NCBI GenBank assembly: GCA_038150225.1
Contig: JAYQWG010000006.1
Span: 1 to 64,000 of the forward strand
Source: Lucifugimonas sp038150225
Lineage (GTDB): Bacteria; Chloroflexota; Dehalococcoidia; Lucifugimonadales; Lucifugimonadaceae
Reading direction: 5' to 3'
DNA: 64,000 bases
Shown one piece after another: positions 15,767 through 23,933 of the stretch (position 1 is the stretch's first letter; each line of letters starts with the position of its first letter). Below the pieces are notes generated by a model. It did not search any database. It was given only the letters and a program-made list of their open reading frames with translations, and was not told the origin of the DNA. The position numbers were made by a program, and so were the translations under genes.

Positions 15767-16558
15767 CTAAACGACCGGGGCGGTTCCGCCGTCGACGTTC
15801 ACTGCTGTTCCGGTTACGTACGAAGCTCGTTCGGAAGCTAGGAACGCGATGACATCGCCAGCTTCCTTAGCTTCTCCGATGCGACCTAACGGAACGTTCT
15901 TTCCGACTACCGCCCAGTGGTCCTCAAGTGAGTAGTTCGGGTCTTTTGCGTTCGCAGCTTCCCATCGTGAGCGGTGTTGTCCGGATTTCAGAACGCCGAC
16001 GCAAACTGTGTTAACTCGGATATTGTGCTGGGCAAGTTCTCCAGCCCACGACTTGGTAAGCGAGATTCCAGAAGCACGCGACAGCGAAGTTGGCTGACTC
16101 CCTGGAACTGATGCCTTACCGCCAGGAGTCGTCGTGTTGATGATCGCGCCCTTGCCGGACTTTTTGAGGTGGGGTAGAGCAGCGCGTGCGCAGTAAATCG
16201 CACCGTAGACCTTGATACCAAAGTCAATTTTTAACTGCTCATCAGTCATTTTCTCAAGTGTCGTGGCAGAGGAAGTACCTGCGTTGTTCACGAGGATGTC
16301 GACTCCGCCGAACTCACTGACGACTGTTTCGACCATCGTCTGAACGTCGCTTTCGACCGAAACATCCGCTGCGACTCCGATGACGGTGCCGTTGGATTCG
16401 GACTGAATTTCCGCAACTGCTTTGTCGAGCTTTTCCTGCGTTCGACCAACGATCGCTACCTTCGCACCTTCAGCTGCCATGGTTGTGGCTGCCGCTTTGC
16501 CAATGCCATCGCTGCCGCCAGTGACGATTGCAACCTTATTGTTCAGCCCTAAATCCAT
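15767..16558 (-). CDS. Short-chain dehydrogenase/reductase with altered catalytic motif
   Basis: 263 residues with the classical SDR layout: TGGSDGIG (residues 13-20), a VNNAG-type motif at about 90-94 (LVNNAGTS) and the C-terminal YVTGTAVNVDGG. The catalytic YxxxK is not present: at the equivalent place the sequence reads TSLSRASG, so Tyr is Thr157 and Lys is Arg161, and the usual Ser is within TTTPGG. Cofactor binding therefore looks intact while classical catalysis looks lost or changed. I start at ATG 16558; the open frame to 16639 adds a leader without family similarity. The gene has its own perfect TATAAT candidate and converges on the M20 gene. Confidence 0.85.
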   Translation of the reverse strand: MDLGLNNKVAIVTGGSDGIGKAAATTMAAEGAKVAIVGRTQEKLDKAVAEIQSESNGTVIGVAADVSVESDVQTMVETVVSEFGGVDILVNNAGTSSATTLEKMTDEQLKIDFGIKVYGAIYCARAALPHLKKSGKGAIINTTTPGGKASVPGSQPTSLSRASGISLTKSWAGELAQHNIRVNTVCVGVLKSGQHRSRWEAANAKDPNYSLEDHWAVVGKNVPLGRIGEAKEAGDVIAFLASERASYVTGTAVNVDGGTAPVV

Positions 16559-16622
16559 TTGTATGTCCGTTCTTTGAATTGAGTAGTTAGAAAATTTCAG
16601 TTGGTTTATTCGAGCGGCAGGG

Positions 16623-16638
16623 ATTATAAACACTGTCA
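16623..16638 (-). promoter_or_regulatory. Promoter candidate with perfect TATAAT for the SDR gene
   Basis: On the minus strand TATAAT lies at 16628-16623, about 65 bp before the ATG at 16558. A TTGACA is present but only 5 bp upstream of it, too near to act as its -35. The hexamer may instead be a -35 for a different start, or chance. Confidence 0.4.
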
Positions 16639-16775
16639 ATCGTGGAACCTAATTGCAGCGATTTTTATGAATCTAAGTTGTACCCTTAGTTTTCGTGCGA
16701 TTTTTCGCATCGGGATTTACGAGTTGGGAATTGCCTAAGAGAACGGCACAGTCCTGAATCGAACAGGAAACTTTA

Positions 16776-17984
16776 TTGAGCGACAGGAAGATATACGAGC
16801 CACTTACCGTCCCGAGACGGGTGATTCTTGGTCCCGGACCAAGTTCAGCCAACCCACGGGTTCTGAGGGCGATGTCGCTGCCAATTATTGGATACCTCGA
16901 TCCGGCGTTCTTCGAATTACTCGACGAACTCAGTGGAATGCTGGCTCAGATCTTCAAAACTGAGCAACGAGCGTTTGCAGTCGCTGGTGCTGGTTCTGCT
17001 GGAATGGAAGCAGGACTTGTTAGTCTTGCTGAGCCAGGCGACACTGTGATCGTCTGCTCCTACGGCTATTTCTGTGAACGCCAGATCACTATGTGTGAGC
17101 GTTTGGGATTCAATGTTGTTCCGCTGCGGACAGAGTGGGGCAAGGCAATGGACCCGCAAGTGCTTGCTGACGCGCTCGAGAAACATCCTGAAACTCAGCT
17201 TGTGGTCGGTATCCATGCGGAAACCTCCGCAGGAACGATTCAGCCAATTGCTGAGTTCGCAAAACTCGCTCACGAAGCTGGTGCCCTGTTCATGACCGAC
17301 GTTGTCACGTCACTTGCAGGTAGCGAGTTGGAGTTTGATGCCTGGGATCTTGATTTCGCCTATTCAGGAGCCCAGAAATGCCTCGCTGCACCTCCCGGAA
17401 TTTCACCGGTGGCACTCTCAGACCGAGCTCTCGACTACATCCGTAATCGAAAACGCCCGCCGACGTCGTGGTATCTCGACTTATCACTCATAGCCGACTA
17501 CTGGGGGCCGGATCATATTGCGCACCATACCGCACCGGTGAGCATGATCTACGGGCTGAGAGAAGCCGTCGGACTGGCTCTAAACGAAACTCTCGAAACC
17601 CGTTGGGAACGACACGCCGCTAATGCCAAAGCTCTTCGTGCCGGCCTACGAGCATTGAATCTCGAACTGCCTGTTGATGAAGACGCACAACTAGACCAGC
17701 TGACCGTTGTGAAATTGCCCGCTGGCGTCGACGACATCAAACTTCGAATGCAGCTCCTAGATGAGTACTCAATCGAAGTTGGGCGTGGTCTCGGTCAGTT
17801 CGCTGGTGAAGTGATCAGAATTGGTCTCATGGGTGAGTCGTGCGTGCCAGCAAACGTATTTGGGCTGCTGAACGCCCTTGAGAAGGTGTTGCCGGAACAC
17901 GGTTTCGAAGTCGCGAAAGGTGCTGCTGCGGCCGCAGCAAGTGCTTCACTCGTTGAGCACCCTTCTCCCGTTTACACCGCGTAG
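16776..17984 (+). CDS. Class V aminotransferase (alanine/serine-glyoxylate aminotransferase type)
   Basis: 402 residues, PLP fold-type I. Characteristic segments are LGPGPSSANPRVLRAM at the N-terminus, GAGSAGMEAGLVSLAEPGD, VGIHAETSAGTI, FMTDVVTSLAG and the Schiff-base lysine in YSGAQKCLAAPPG. These enzymes transfer an amino group from serine or alanine to glyoxylate, or the reverse. The TTG start at 16776 has AGGA 7 nt upstream. An Ala-rich tail follows the core. It converges directly (0 bp) with glcF, so a glyoxylate-handling aminotransferase lies next to a glycolate oxidase-type complex, which fits removal of glyoxylate to glycine. That link is inference. Confidence 0.9.
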   Translation: MSDRKIYEPLTVPRRVILGPGPSSANPRVLRAMSLPIIGYLDPAFFELLDELSGMLAQIFKTEQRAFAVAGAGSAGMEAGLVSLAEPGDTVIVCSYGYFCERQITMCERLGFNVVPLRTEWGKAMDPQVLADALEKHPETQLVVGIHAETSAGTIQPIAEFAKLAHEAGALFMTDVVTSLAGSELEFDAWDLDFAYSGAQKCLAAPPGISPVALSDRALDYIRNRKRPPTSWYLDLSLIADYWGPDHIAHHTAPVSMIYGLREAVGLALNETLETRWERHAANAKALRAGLRALNLELPVDEDAQLDQLTVVKLPAGVDDIKLRMQLLDEYSIEVGRGLGQFAGEVIRIGLMGESCVPANVFGLLNALEKVLPEHGFEVAKGAAAAAASASLVEHPSPVYTA

Positions 17985-19328
17985 TTATTCGGCCGAGTAG
18001 GCCAGATCCAGTAAGTCGACGACGTAAGCGACTTTGGTCGTTCGCTTCGTGTTGCTCTCGGTCGCAACTTCGTTCAGGGCGAAATCTAGCTGCATTGAGC
18101 AACCAGGATTACCGGTCGCTACGTAGGTCGCACCTGTCGCCACTACGTTCCGAGCTTTGCGTTTGCCCAATTGAGACGACATCTCTCGTTGCGTGATCGA
18201 GTAAGTTCCAGCTGACCCACAACATACGGTGGGTTCTGCCAGTTCGATGAGTTCTAGACCTGGAATTGAGTTCAGGATCTGACGTGGGGCGTCGGTTATT
18301 TTTTGAACGTTCTTGAGATGGCAGGGATCCTGGTAAGTAACCGTGCCGCTCAGTTCTGCGGTTGGTGCATCAAATCCGTATTCAACGAGCAACTCATGTA
18401 TGTCTCGGGTTAATTCGCTGACCTTTTCGGCCTTCTGTGCGTAAACCGGATCGTGTTCAAGAAGTTCGCGGTAATCCTTCATTGCTGCACCGCAACCGGC
18501 AGACGAAGTAACGATTGCGTCGGGATTAGATGACAGGAACGAATTGATGTTTTTTATCGCCATGTCCGAGGCTGTATCAACGTAGCCAGAATGCGAATTC
18601 AGCGCCCCACAGCAGCCCTGGTTGGCTGTCACGTGAACTTCAAAGCCATTTCGAGTGAGAACTCGAACAGTTGCGCCTAGCGTTTCCGACTGGGTGATCG
18701 ACATCACGCAACCTGCCAGCATTGCAACGCGAGCTTTCACCACACCTTTCGGTCTGTGAATTTGTCCCTTGGCTTTGAAATACGAGCTCGAAAGGTCGGG
18801 CAGGTAATTGTCGGCGGCTTCGGCATCGCCGGGGAGAAGCTTCAGCAGCCCTGTGCCGCGTGCGATCGTTCGCATGCCAGACTTTTTATAGAACTTCATC
18901 GCATTCCCGACCATCCGAAGTCGGGTAGGGGAAGTCAGGATCGATTCAAATCCCACTTTGCGGGCAACGCGCTCTGTAAGCGGTTTAGAAGTGTGTTCCT
19001 TGATCTGGGCACGAGTGGCTTCCATCAGCTTCCCGTACTCCACACCGGAAGGACAGGCCAACTCACACGCCCGGCACTGCAAGCAAAGCTCCCAGTGTCC
19101 TACTACAGACGGCGACATTTCCAGCCGGCCTTCGTTCACTGCCTTCATCAGAGCAATTCTGCCACGCGGCGATTCAGCTTCAAGACCGGTTTCGAGATAT
19201 GTAGGACAGGCTTGGAGACAGAACCCACAGTGCACGCATTTGTATAGATCAGAATCTTTGGGCGCGTGCGGACCGGAAAAACCTGGGAGCTTTCCTGAAA
19301 TCGGATTAGTTGGAGTTTGGCCTGTCAT
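17985..19328 (-). CDS. glcF: Glycolate oxidase iron-sulfur subunit GlcF
   Basis: 447 residues; the electron-transfer subunit of glycolate/D-lactate-type oxidases. Two 4Fe-4S motifs are visible, CVHCGFCLQACP and CLQCRACELACP, followed by two CCG (heterodisulfide-reductase-like) domains: GCVMSITQSETLGAT with NQGCCGAL, and CHLKNVQK with PTVCCGSAG. Electrons pass from the FAD subunit to the membrane quinone pool. ATG 19328 begins 3 nt after the glcE stop. It is the last gene of an eight-gene minus-strand run, with glcD in the same run but separated by four genes. Confidence 0.93.
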   Translation of the reverse strand: MTGQTPTNPISGKLPGFSGPHAPKDSDLYKCVHCGFCLQACPTYLETGLEAESPRGRIALMKAVNEGRLEMSPSVVGHWELCLQCRACELACPSGVEYGKLMEATRAQIKEHTSKPLTERVARKVGFESILTSPTRLRMVGNAMKFYKKSGMRTIARGTGLLKLLPGDAEAADNYLPDLSSSYFKAKGQIHRPKGVVKARVAMLAGCVMSITQSETLGATVRVLTRNGFEVHVTANQGCCGALNSHSGYVDTASDMAIKNINSFLSSNPDAIVTSSAGCGAAMKDYRELLEHDPVYAQKAEKVSELTRDIHELLVEYGFDAPTAELSGTVTYQDPCHLKNVQKITDAPRQILNSIPGLELIELAEPTVCCGSAGTYSITQREMSSQLGKRKARNVVATGATYVATGNPGCSMQLDFALNEVATESNTKRTTKVAYVVDLLDLAYSAE

Positions 19329-19331
19329 CTA

Positions 19332-20582
19332 TTAGATTTTCCCGACAAATCTTCCAGGATTTAGAAGCGAGGTGGGATCGTACTGGTTCTTTACACGACG
19401 CATGAGCTCGATAGCTGGGCCCACGTCGCTGAACACGTCCAGCGACTTTTTTAGATCAGTTGAACAATTTTCGACGGTGTATGAGCAACCAGATTTCTGC
19501 GCTGCGTCGATTATCCCGTTCGCGACTGCAGATTCCCGTTCTAAGTTTTTCAGTGTGCAAGTCAGGGTTGCAGCTCCGAATCCTAGATCGGTTACCGCGC
19601 TGACTTCGTCCTCTGAATACTGGCTGGTCAACCTGCCCGCCAACTCCGTGACGGTTTGGTTTCTTGCAGTAATACGAACACTCAGCGTCGAATCGACTTC
19701 CTGCGATTCAATAGTTTTCCAGGCTGAGTCATTTGCTGCCTTGTCGAGCACAGCGAATCCGATGCTTCCGTTGGTGCCAGAAATACCTTTGATCTCGTTC
19801 ACCTGTCGCTCGACAGATCGAACACCACCTGAGACACGCACCAGCACAGCTGATTTCACGTCCGCTGACGCTTGCTCCCCACACAGTTCGATTAGCGGAA
19901 TCAGTGCTGAACCTTGTACTGATGAAGTGGCTTCAGGTGTGAAGACACTGTTATACAGCCCTGCACCCATTTTACTAGCTGCCTCGAGATCATCAAACCA
20001 AGTGAGTACCGACTGCGATTCGGTAGGGAGTGGCTGAAGTTTGAACGCAACTTGCGATATGACGCCAAGAGTCCCGAATGCTCCAGTATGAAGTCGATGC
20101 AGCTCGTATCCCTGAACGTTTTTGACGACCCTTCCTCCGGACTTGGTTACAGTTCCGTCCGGCAAGACGATCTGCATGCCGATTACCCAGTCCCTGATCC
20201 CGCCGGTGGAAGATTGTCGTCGTCCAGAGGCGTTAGAAGCAACAGCGCCTCCGATGGTTGAGTCATTAGAGCGTTTTATTTCAAATGCGAGTCGTTGCCC
20301 GGATTTTGCAAGGACGTCCTCAAGTTGCTTCACCCTGACGCCAGCGTCGACAACAACCGTCATATCGCCCGGGACATGTTCGAGTGTGTTGATCAGATTC
20401 GTTGTGTCCAGAGCAACATCGTAAGCACGTGGCACGTTCCCGATAGACATTCGCGTACCGCCACCCCACGGAATCACTGATTGCTTGGTGCCAGTAGCTT
20501 CGGCAATGCATCCTGAAAGCTCATCAAGAGTTTTAGGTGATTCGATTGTTTTCGGTACTAAACCGTCTACTGAGTAATCCAA
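19332..20582 (-). CDS. glcE: Glycolate oxidase FAD-binding subunit GlcE
   Basis: 416 residues of the VAO/PCMH FAD-binding fold. FAD contacts show in VIPWGGGTRMSIGN, TIGGAVASNASGRRQSSTGG with the RDWVIGMQIVLPDG strand, and the GAFGTLGVISQVAFKL segment. The C-terminus ends YDPTSLLNPGRFVG as in the GlcD/GlcE family, and it is shorter than GlcD, as expected for GlcE. The TTG start at 20582 has AGGG 4-5 nt upstream and comes 6 nt after the aldo/keto reductase stop, so the genes are translationally close. It forms the oxidase with GlcD and GlcF. Confidence 0.9.
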   Translation of the reverse strand: MDYSVDGLVPKTIESPKTLDELSGCIAEATGTKQSVIPWGGGTRMSIGNVPRAYDVALDTTNLINTLEHVPGDMTVVVDAGVRVKQLEDVLAKSGQRLAFEIKRSNDSTIGGAVASNASGRRQSSTGGIRDWVIGMQIVLPDGTVTKSGGRVVKNVQGYELHRLHTGAFGTLGVISQVAFKLQPLPTESQSVLTWFDDLEAASKMGAGLYNSVFTPEATSSVQGSALIPLIELCGEQASADVKSAVLVRVSGGVRSVERQVNEIKGISGTNGSIGFAVLDKAANDSAWKTIESQEVDSTLSVRITARNQTVTELAGRLTSQYSEDEVSAVTDLGFGAATLTCTLKNLERESAVANGIIDAAQKSGCSYTVENCSTDLKKSLDVFSDVGPAIELMRRVKNQYDPTSLLNPGRFVGKI

Positions 20583-20588
20583 CGTGCC

Positions 20589-21611
20589 CTACGATTTCAC
20601 CGCTTCATACGGTCGAGGGTTGTTGTGCATCTGGGGTTTCCACGGCGCGGTCTCCCACAACTCGTCCCCAATCCTGGTTGCTTCCTCTATTGCCTCTGCT
20701 GGAACGTCTTCACCCCACGCCGAAAGATTCTGATTCAACTGGTCAGTTGTACGAGCACCGACTATGCAGACGGATACTGCTGGATGTGAACGAACCCACT
20801 TTAACGCTAATGCCATAGGGGAGACCGAATATTTCTCGGTCAAGCCTATGAATTGCTCCATGGCGTTGAATGAAAAGTCGTTCCAGTATGTACTCTTGTA
20901 GAAGTTGGCGGCACGGAAGTCACTTGAAAACCGACCGCCGGAATCCATTTCTTCCTTGTACTGACGATGCTTGCCGAGCAAGAAACCTCCTGCCTGAGGG
21001 GAGTAGGCCATCACGCCGACACCTTGATCGAGGCAAACAGGGAACAACTCTCGCTCGGGTTCCCTGTAAAGCAAGTTGTAGCGAGGTTGTACTGAGCTGA
21101 ACTTGGTAAATCCGTTCCTGTCCTGAGCCCAAAGAGCCTCGACCAGTTCAGGCCCGGAAAAATTTGAGACCCCGATATATCGAGCTTTACCCGCTCGCAC
21201 CACGTCGTTGTACGCCTCAACGGTTTCTTCAATTGGAGTTTCAGGGTCGGGCGAATGGATTTGGTACAGATCCACGTAGTCGGTCCCGAGACGCTTCAGT
21301 GAGTCGTCGATCGCCTGATGGACATACTTTTTGTTCACTCCGACATCGTTTGGAAACGGACCAATCTGACTTTTACCCTTCGTCGCAAGAACTACTTCCG
21401 ACCGGCGAGTCTTGATAAATCGCCCTACGTTTTCTTCGCTGCGTCCGTCTGTGTACGAGTTTGCCGTGTCAATGAAATTGACACCAGCCTCGAAAGCTTC
21501 GTTCATGATTCGAAGGGAATCTTCAGGCGATGTTTGACCACCGAAATTATCCGATCCGATGCAGTACTCCGAAACCTTGAGACCTGTGCTTCCCAGCCTT
21601 ACGTATTCCAT
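20589..21611 (-). CDS. Aldo/keto reductase
   Basis: 340 residues, NADP(H)-linked (alpha/beta)8 barrel. The tetrad is visible: Asp in NFIDTANSY, Tyr in the same strand-loop (SYTDGRSEENVG), Lys in VVLATKGK and His in YQIHSPDP. The phosphate-binding end reads KWVRSHPAVSVCIVGARTTDQLNQN. It is homologous over its length to the next upstream gene, so the two are tandem paralogues. The start ATG MEYVRLGSTGLKVS is the family N-terminus. It lies 29 nt after its paralogue and 6 nt before glcE, within an operon. Confidence 0.9.
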   Translation of the reverse strand: MEYVRLGSTGLKVSEYCIGSDNFGGQTSPEDSLRIMNEAFEAGVNFIDTANSYTDGRSEENVGRFIKTRRSEVVLATKGKSQIGPFPNDVGVNKKYVHQAIDDSLKRLGTDYVDLYQIHSPDPETPIEETVEAYNDVVRAGKARYIGVSNFSGPELVEALWAQDRNGFTKFSSVQPRYNLLYREPERELFPVCLDQGVGVMAYSPQAGGFLLGKHRQYKEEMDSGGRFSSDFRAANFYKSTYWNDFSFNAMEQFIGLTEKYSVSPMALALKWVRSHPAVSVCIVGARTTDQLNQNLSAWGEDVPAEAIEEATRIGDELWETAPWKPQMHNNPRPYEAVKS

Positions 21612-21640
21612 GTTGAGATGATTCCTCGGTTCCTAGATTG

Positions 21641-22693
21641 CTATCGGCTCGCCGCTGCCCTTGGAAGAGTTCCAAAAGCATCGCCCGATTTCGGTGGGTA
21701 AACCATTGGGGCTTGGGACTCGAACTCGTCAGCGAGTTCCCTAACTTCAGCCATTGCTTCCGGTGGTGCTGACTCGGACCACGCATCGAGAACACCTTCG
21801 ACCTGGTCAACTCGACGAGCTCCAAAGATTGGCGAAGTAACGCCAGGGAATTCAGAGACCCATTGCAACGCAAGACGCACTGGGGGTTGATCGTATTTCT
21901 CAGCGACTGCCACGAATTTGTCGACCGTATCGAACATCGGGGTGTTGAAGTACCTCGACTTCAGTCCGCCGCCCTTTGAATCATCCCGAAGGTCGAACTT
22001 GGAACCGGACAAGGCTTTACCGTCTCGCCCCTGTTTTCCGGTCAACATGCCGCTTGCAAGTGGGGAGTAAGGGATGACTGCAACATCGTGCTTCTTAGCG
22101 AACGGAACCATCTCGCGGCCCAGTCCGGGCTGAAGAATATTGAACACGCTCTGGATCGCCTCGAACCGGTACAGGTTGCGAACGTCGGACAGCCACAACG
22201 ATTTTCCAAAAATCCAGGTCGGGAAGTTGGAAACACCGGCATAGACGATCTTGCCCTGGTGAATCAGGTCATCAACAGCGCGAAGAGTTTCTTCGATTGG
22301 AGTTTCTGCATCCCACGAATGGCAGTAAAGCAGATCAATTCGATCAGTTCGAAGACGTCGTAGTGATTCCTCCACAGCGCGAACGATGTGATATCGGGAG
22401 GCACCAATGTCGTTGACTCCAACTCCAACTTTAGAACGGTACTTGGTCGCGAGGACAACCTGATTCCTTCGTCCAGATTCGTGAAGGTAGTTGCCGATCA
22501 TCGCCTCTGAACGACCTTCGTTATACGAATCGGACGTATCAACAAAGTTGATTCCACCATCGAGAGCTGTTCCAAGTATTTGGTGAGCAGTTGGCTCGTC
22601 ACAACCGTACTGGTTGCCGTAGTTGTCTGTGCCAAGACAAATATTGGAGACCTTGGTGCCGGTGCGTCCGAGTTTTACGTATTCGATAGGAAT
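21641..22693 (-). CDS. Aldo/keto reductase, apparent AUU start
   Basis: 350 residues if begun at ATT 22693, where the protein reads IPIEYVKLGRTGTKVSNIC, matching the N-terminus of its tandem paralogue. A perfect AAGGAG stands 7 nt upstream of ATT. No ATG, GTG or TTG exists in frame between the preceding stop and the internal ATG at 22501. Starting at 22501 would delete 64 residues, including the Asp/Tyr strand VDTSDSYNEGRSE, and leave a non-functional barrel. Downstream motifs are VVLATKYRSK (Lys), LLYCHSWD (His) and FGARRVDQVEGVL (cofactor). The alternatives are a sequence error or a recent start-codon mutation. Confidence 0.8.
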   Translation of the reverse strand: MPIEYVKLGRTGTKVSNICLGTDNYGNQYGCDEPTAHQILGTALDGGINFVDTSDSYNEGRSEAMIGNYLHESGRRNQVVLATKYRSKVGVGVNDIGASRYHIVRAVEESLRRLRTDRIDLLYCHSWDAETPIEETLRAVDDLIHQGKIVYAGVSNFPTWIFGKSLWLSDVRNLYRFEAIQSVFNILQPGLGREMVPFAKKHDVAVIPYSPLASGMLTGKQGRDGKALSGSKFDLRDDSKGGGLKSRYFNTPMFDTVDKFVAVAEKYDQPPVRLALQWVSEFPGVTSPIFGARRVDQVEGVLDAWSESAPPEAMAEVRELADEFESQAPMVYPPKSGDAFGTLPRAAASR

Positions 22694-22738
22694 TGTCGTT
22701 CTCCTTGCAGGCTCGTTTGGCGATGAGCGCAGAAATGA

Positions 22739-23791
22739 TTAGTGCTTCAATTCAACCCATCGGTTTTCTGCGACCGACTGGTAGGCAGCATCGACGATTT
22801 GGGCGGCTTTCATCCCGTCGTAGAAGCTGGTCTCGATAAGTGACTGGTCGTTGGCGAGTACAGCGTCCGCAAACTTTTTGTATGGCTGGATGTATGGCTC
22901 ACCAGGGTCTAACTGAACCATAGGGCCGTTGGGGCCGGTGACGCCCTGGATTCCATAACGCCCATCGGTCGTTATTCGACCGTGTTCACCGGAAATCTCA
23001 ACTCTGGCTGAGGTTTTTCCGTCTGGCTCAGTGCCTCGTGATGCGAACGAGGTGTGGACGACCGCATAGCCACCGTTCACCCATTCGCATAAGAAACCGG
23101 AGGAGTCGGGAACATCGACATCAATACCTTCAGGATTGTCTTTGGTTGGTCGATGGGACGAAGTGGTGTCGAATGTAGCCACCACTCGGCTAATTTCACC
23201 GTTGATGAATCGCAGCATGTCGAATGCATGGATTAGCTCGTAAACGGAACCACCACCGTTTTCGGATCGGAATCTCCAGGTTAACGTCTCAGGCCGGGCA
23301 TCGAACTGGTGTGACATGCCCCACCAGATATTTGCGTGGAAAATTCTGCCGACAAAATCATTGTCGAGATAACGTCGAATTCGTCCGATTGTCGTGTTGC
23401 CGCGCTGATTGAAGTTTGTCGAGTGAATTAGCCCTGCAGACTCAGCAGCCTCGAGCATTTCCTGGGCGTCTTCTGCTGTCAACGCCAACGGCTTGTCGCA
23501 CAGTACGTGCTTGCCCGCTTCAACCGAGTCGAGTGTCAGTTGTTTGTGTGATCCAGTCGGAGTGATTATGTCCACCGCGTCGAGATCGCTCATTTCGAGC
23601 ATCTTCTTGTGATCGGTGAACGAGTTTGGAATCTCCCATCTCTGGGTGAACTCGGCTAGAGCCGATTCATCTCGCCTCATCGCCGCTACTACTTCTACGT
23701 TGTCGAACTGCGAAAAATGGTCCATATGGGTGTTCGCAAACGAACCCGCGCCAATAACTCCGATCCTGACTTTTCCGTCTGCTGAAGGCAA
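22739..23791 (-). CDS. Gfo/Idh/MocA-family oxidoreductase
   Basis: 350 residues. The N-terminal Rossmann domain holds IGVIGAGSFANTHMDHF, followed by DIITPTGSHKQLTLDSVEAGKHVLCDKPLA, the EKP-type motif with the catalytic Lys as DKP. The C-terminal alpha/beta domain includes GGGSVYELIHAFDMLRF. Members oxidise or epimerise sugars and inositols with NAD(P). I prefer TTG 23791 with AAGAGG 9 nt upstream; an ATG at 23848 would add a leader unlike the family. It lies between glcD and the tandem aldo/keto reductases in a minus-strand run, consistent with a sugar-oxidation pathway. Confidence 0.88.
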   Translation of the reverse strand: MPSADGKVRIGVIGAGSFANTHMDHFSQFDNVEVVAAMRRDESALAEFTQRWEIPNSFTDHKKMLEMSDLDAVDIITPTGSHKQLTLDSVEAGKHVLCDKPLALTAEDAQEMLEAAESAGLIHSTNFNQRGNTTIGRIRRYLDNDFVGRIFHANIWWGMSHQFDARPETLTWRFRSENGGGSVYELIHAFDMLRFINGEISRVVATFDTTSSHRPTKDNPEGIDVDVPDSSGFLCEWVNGGYAVVHTSFASRGTEPDGKTSARVEISGEHGRITTDGRYGIQGVTGPNGPMVQLDPGEPYIQPYKKFADAVLANDQSLIETSFYDGMKAAQIVDAAYQSVAENRWVELKH

Positions 23792-23933
23792 CTCGAAATT
23801 CCTCTTTCTGGATGTGTGACTGGCGCAGTAAATGGAGTGTTCCAGCACCGCTTGAAATGGGCTGCTAAGTCTAACTTAGTCGACCGGTCATTTGGACGAG
23901 AAAAGCGATAAAGCTGAGTGGTTCAACAGGTGC

